A stretch of 64,000 nt of DNA. It comes from Brevibacillus brevis (GTDB taxonomy: Bacteria > Bacillota > Bacilli > Brevibacillales > Brevibacillaceae). Below, in pieces: positions 62,640 through 64,000 of the stretch (position 1 is its first letter; every line of letters begins with the position of its first letter). The stretch lies in the NCBI RefSeq assembly GCF_001039275.2, contig NZ_CP030117.1:5628001-5692000 (forward strand), in the 5' to 3' direction. The position numbers and the translations under genes were made by a program. The notes under the pieces are model-generated. The model saw nothing but the letters and a program-made list of their open reading frames with translations. It made no database searches and was not told the DNA's origin.

Positions 62640-64000
62640 TCAATTGCCAACCAATTCGGAAATTCGGCGGTTCAACAGGGCTGCCGTTTCATTCAGCAGC
62701 ATCTCGCCAATCTGATCGATATGACGGTTTCTCCAATGCTCCAGCTCCGTACCCAGCACCCACTGGTTAAATGCTCCGAGCGCAGGACCGCAATGAATTT
62801 GGTAATCTACCTTATGTTCCTTGCTGCCCGTCATCGCCAACCGCGTCGAATAGGAGAAATACCACTTGAATATAAGGGCCATTTTATGCTTCGGATTACG
62901 CTCCGCCTTCTCGATTTCGGCAGGAGCTTTGTGTGCTATCACTTCCTGATAGATTTCTTCAAAGGAGCGATGGAAAAACTTATCCTGAAGACGCTCCCTT
63001 GTCGCCTCGTCTATTTCTTCCAAGGCGTTGAAATGCCGGTACAGATCATACAATTTATTCGCTCTTGCGGGGAAAAACAGGCCCTTCTTTAAAACCTGTA
63101 TCTTGGCGCCAATTTCAAACATATCGCCCGCCGGAGCATAATCGGTATCCTGCACATTCGCCTGCTGCAGAAGGTCTTTAGCGGCATCACTAGTCGCAGC
63201 CTCCACCGTACATTGGTTAATAGAACCAGTCACAAGGAAATCCGCACCTAGCAATATCGCGGCAGCCGCCGCCTCAGGAGTTCCGATCCCTCCGGCAGCA
63301 CCTACGGAAATCTCGCTCGTATAACCATGTTCGCGTACCATGTCGTCACGCAGCCTGATCAACGTCGGCATGAGCACATACGCGCTGCCTTGATCGGTAT
63401 GTCCGCCCGAATCCGCTTCGACGCACAGATCGTCGGCAACCGGCACCATTTGCAGCAAGCGACCTTCTTCCTGTGTGATTTTACCTTCTTGAACAAGCCT
63501 CTCAATGATCCGCTCCGGTGCCGGCCTTAGGAAATTAGATGCGACCTCCGGCCTGGAAACCTTGGCGATAATTTTATTTCGAATCTCCACCGTTCCGTCC
63601 GCTCTTCTTGTCAGTCCCTTCGCCCGATATTTAATTAGCGCAGGAGTCATCGTAATGAAGGAAGAAGCCTCTATTACGGTTATGCCGTACTTCAAGTAAA
63701 GATCTGCAACCGCTTCTTCGAGAGCCTGGTTATCCGGATGGTGAAGAAAATTCATTCCATAGGGCTCGCCGCTGCGTAATTGGCGCTGAATGTCCCGAAT
63801 CGCTTCCTCGATTTGCGTAATCCTTAGTCCTCCGGAGCCAAAGAAACAGAGCATGCCGGCCTTTCCGGCTTTCACAACCATTTCAGCCGAGGCAATCCCC
63901 TTGTACATGGCTCCCAAAACATAGGCATATTTCAGACCATACCGTTCCTTGAATGCCGGGCTGCCAAGCGAAGCTGCAGTGATTGTCTTCCGGGCGCTGG
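62640..64000 (-). CDS. pksE: PfaD/PksE-type FMN enoyl reductase (trans-ER), 5' end outside window
   Basis: This is the C-terminal part of an FMN-dependent, nitronate-monooxygenase-like enoyl reductase that acts in trans on ACP-bound enoyl intermediates in trans-AT PKS systems. The frame stays open to the window edge. An in-frame TTG at 63917 is not the start, because the residues upstream of it (SLGSPAFKERYGLKYAYV) are the conserved PfaD sequence leading into LGAMYKGIASAEMV. Other family signatures are FFGSGGL, GMNFLHHP, a glycine-rich GAAGGIGTPEAAAAA segment and VTGSINQCTVEA. The gene ends in TGA 17 bases before the next PKS gene. In B. subtilis PksE and relatives this domain follows one or two malonyl-transferase (AT) domains in the same protein. 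A fused AT beyond the edge would supply the malonyl loading that no module here encodes, but that is inference. The symbol is given by homology to the ER half only. Confidence 0.9.
   Translation of the reverse strand, partial: SARKTITAASLGSPAFKERYGLKYAYVLGAMYKGIASAEMVVKAGKAGMLCFFGSGGLRITQIEEAIRDIQRQLRSGEPYGMNFLHHPDNQALEEAVADLYLKYGITVIEASSFITMTPALIKYRAKGLTRRADGTVEIRNKIIAKVSRPEVASNFLRPAPERIIERLVQEGKITQEEGRLLQMVPVADDLCVEADSGGHTDQGSAYVLMPTLIRLRDDMVREHGYTSEISVGAAGGIGTPEAAAAAILLGADFLVTGSINQCTVEAATSDAAKDLLQQANVQDTDYAPAGDMFEIGAKIQVLKKGLFFPARANKLYDLYRHFNALEEIDEATRERLQDKFFHRSFEEIYQEVIAHKAPAEIEKAERNPKHKMALIFKWYFSYSTRLAMTGSKEHKVDYQIHCGPALGAFNQWVLGTELEHWRNRHIDQIGEMLLNETAALLNRRISELVGN

Noticed and set aside
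63906..63917. Start of the PfaD-type gene at 63917
   Set aside because: That codon is TTG inside the conserved block KYAYVLGAMYKGIAS; the frame continues upstream through the window edge, so the gene is partial.
1..64000. Integrated AT domains, NRPS domains, CRISPR arrays, tRNA genes, insertion sequences
   Set aside because: Looked for and not seen. No GHSxG-type AT between KS and DH or KR, no condensation or adenylation motifs, no short spaced repeats, no transposase. The repeated sequence present is homologous PKS domains.

Overview
The window is an interior slice of a very large trans-acyltransferase (trans-AT) modular polyketide synthase (PKS) locus. Every gene I can support is on the minus strand, so biosynthetic order runs from position 64000 down to 1. 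The Bacillus subtilis pksX-type cassette (acpK, pksF, pksG, pksH, pksI in that order), Shine-Dalgarno sites matching AGAAAGGAGG, frequent TTG/GTG starts and a moderately GC-rich composition suggest a Bacillota host, plausibly Paenibacillaceae. The family-level guess is inference. I do not recognise the product.

Layout in biosynthetic order: the 3' part of a PfaD/PksE-type enoyl reductase (62640-64000, cut by the window edge); six PKS proteins at 58063-62622, 48276-58013, 40325-48235, 24588-40322, 19029-24563 and 5607-19010; the beta-branching cassette acpK-pksF-pksG-pksH-pksI (1360-5610); and the 5' part of another PKS protein that opens with an enoyl reductase (ER) domain (1-1337). No gap exceeds about 50 bases and several genes overlap, so this looks like one polycistronic unit without internal promoters or terminators. 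No AT domain is present in any module.

Read collinearly, modules numbered within this window: M1 KS-DH-KR-psiACP|cMT-ACP; M2 KS-DH-KR-ACP; M3 KS-KR-psiACP|cMT-ACP; M4 KS-DH-KR-ACP; M5 non-elongating KS|enoyl-isomerase-ACP; M6 KS-DH-psiACP-cMT-ACP-ER; M7 KS-DH-KR-cMT-ACP-ER; M8 KS|KR-ACP; M9 KS-KR(Ser to Gly)-psiACP|cMT-ACP; M10 and M11 KS-DH-KR-ACP; M12 KS-ACP-ACP|ER; then a further KS at the left edge. A vertical bar marks a protein boundary. The predicted chain segment carries up to five alpha-methyl groups from SAM, one beta-methyl branch from the HMG-CoA-synthase cassette, and one shifted (beta,gamma) double bond.

The most unusual feature is a recurrent carrier-protein-like domain (psiACP) whose phosphopantetheine serine is replaced by Ala, Pro, Pro or Thr. 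It occurs only directly in front of a C-methyltransferase and forms the C-terminus at three of the protein boundaries. These modules also use their own KR subclass, and the following KS belongs to a distinct motif class, so the methylating modules look like a co-evolving cassette split at a catalytically dead carrier domain.
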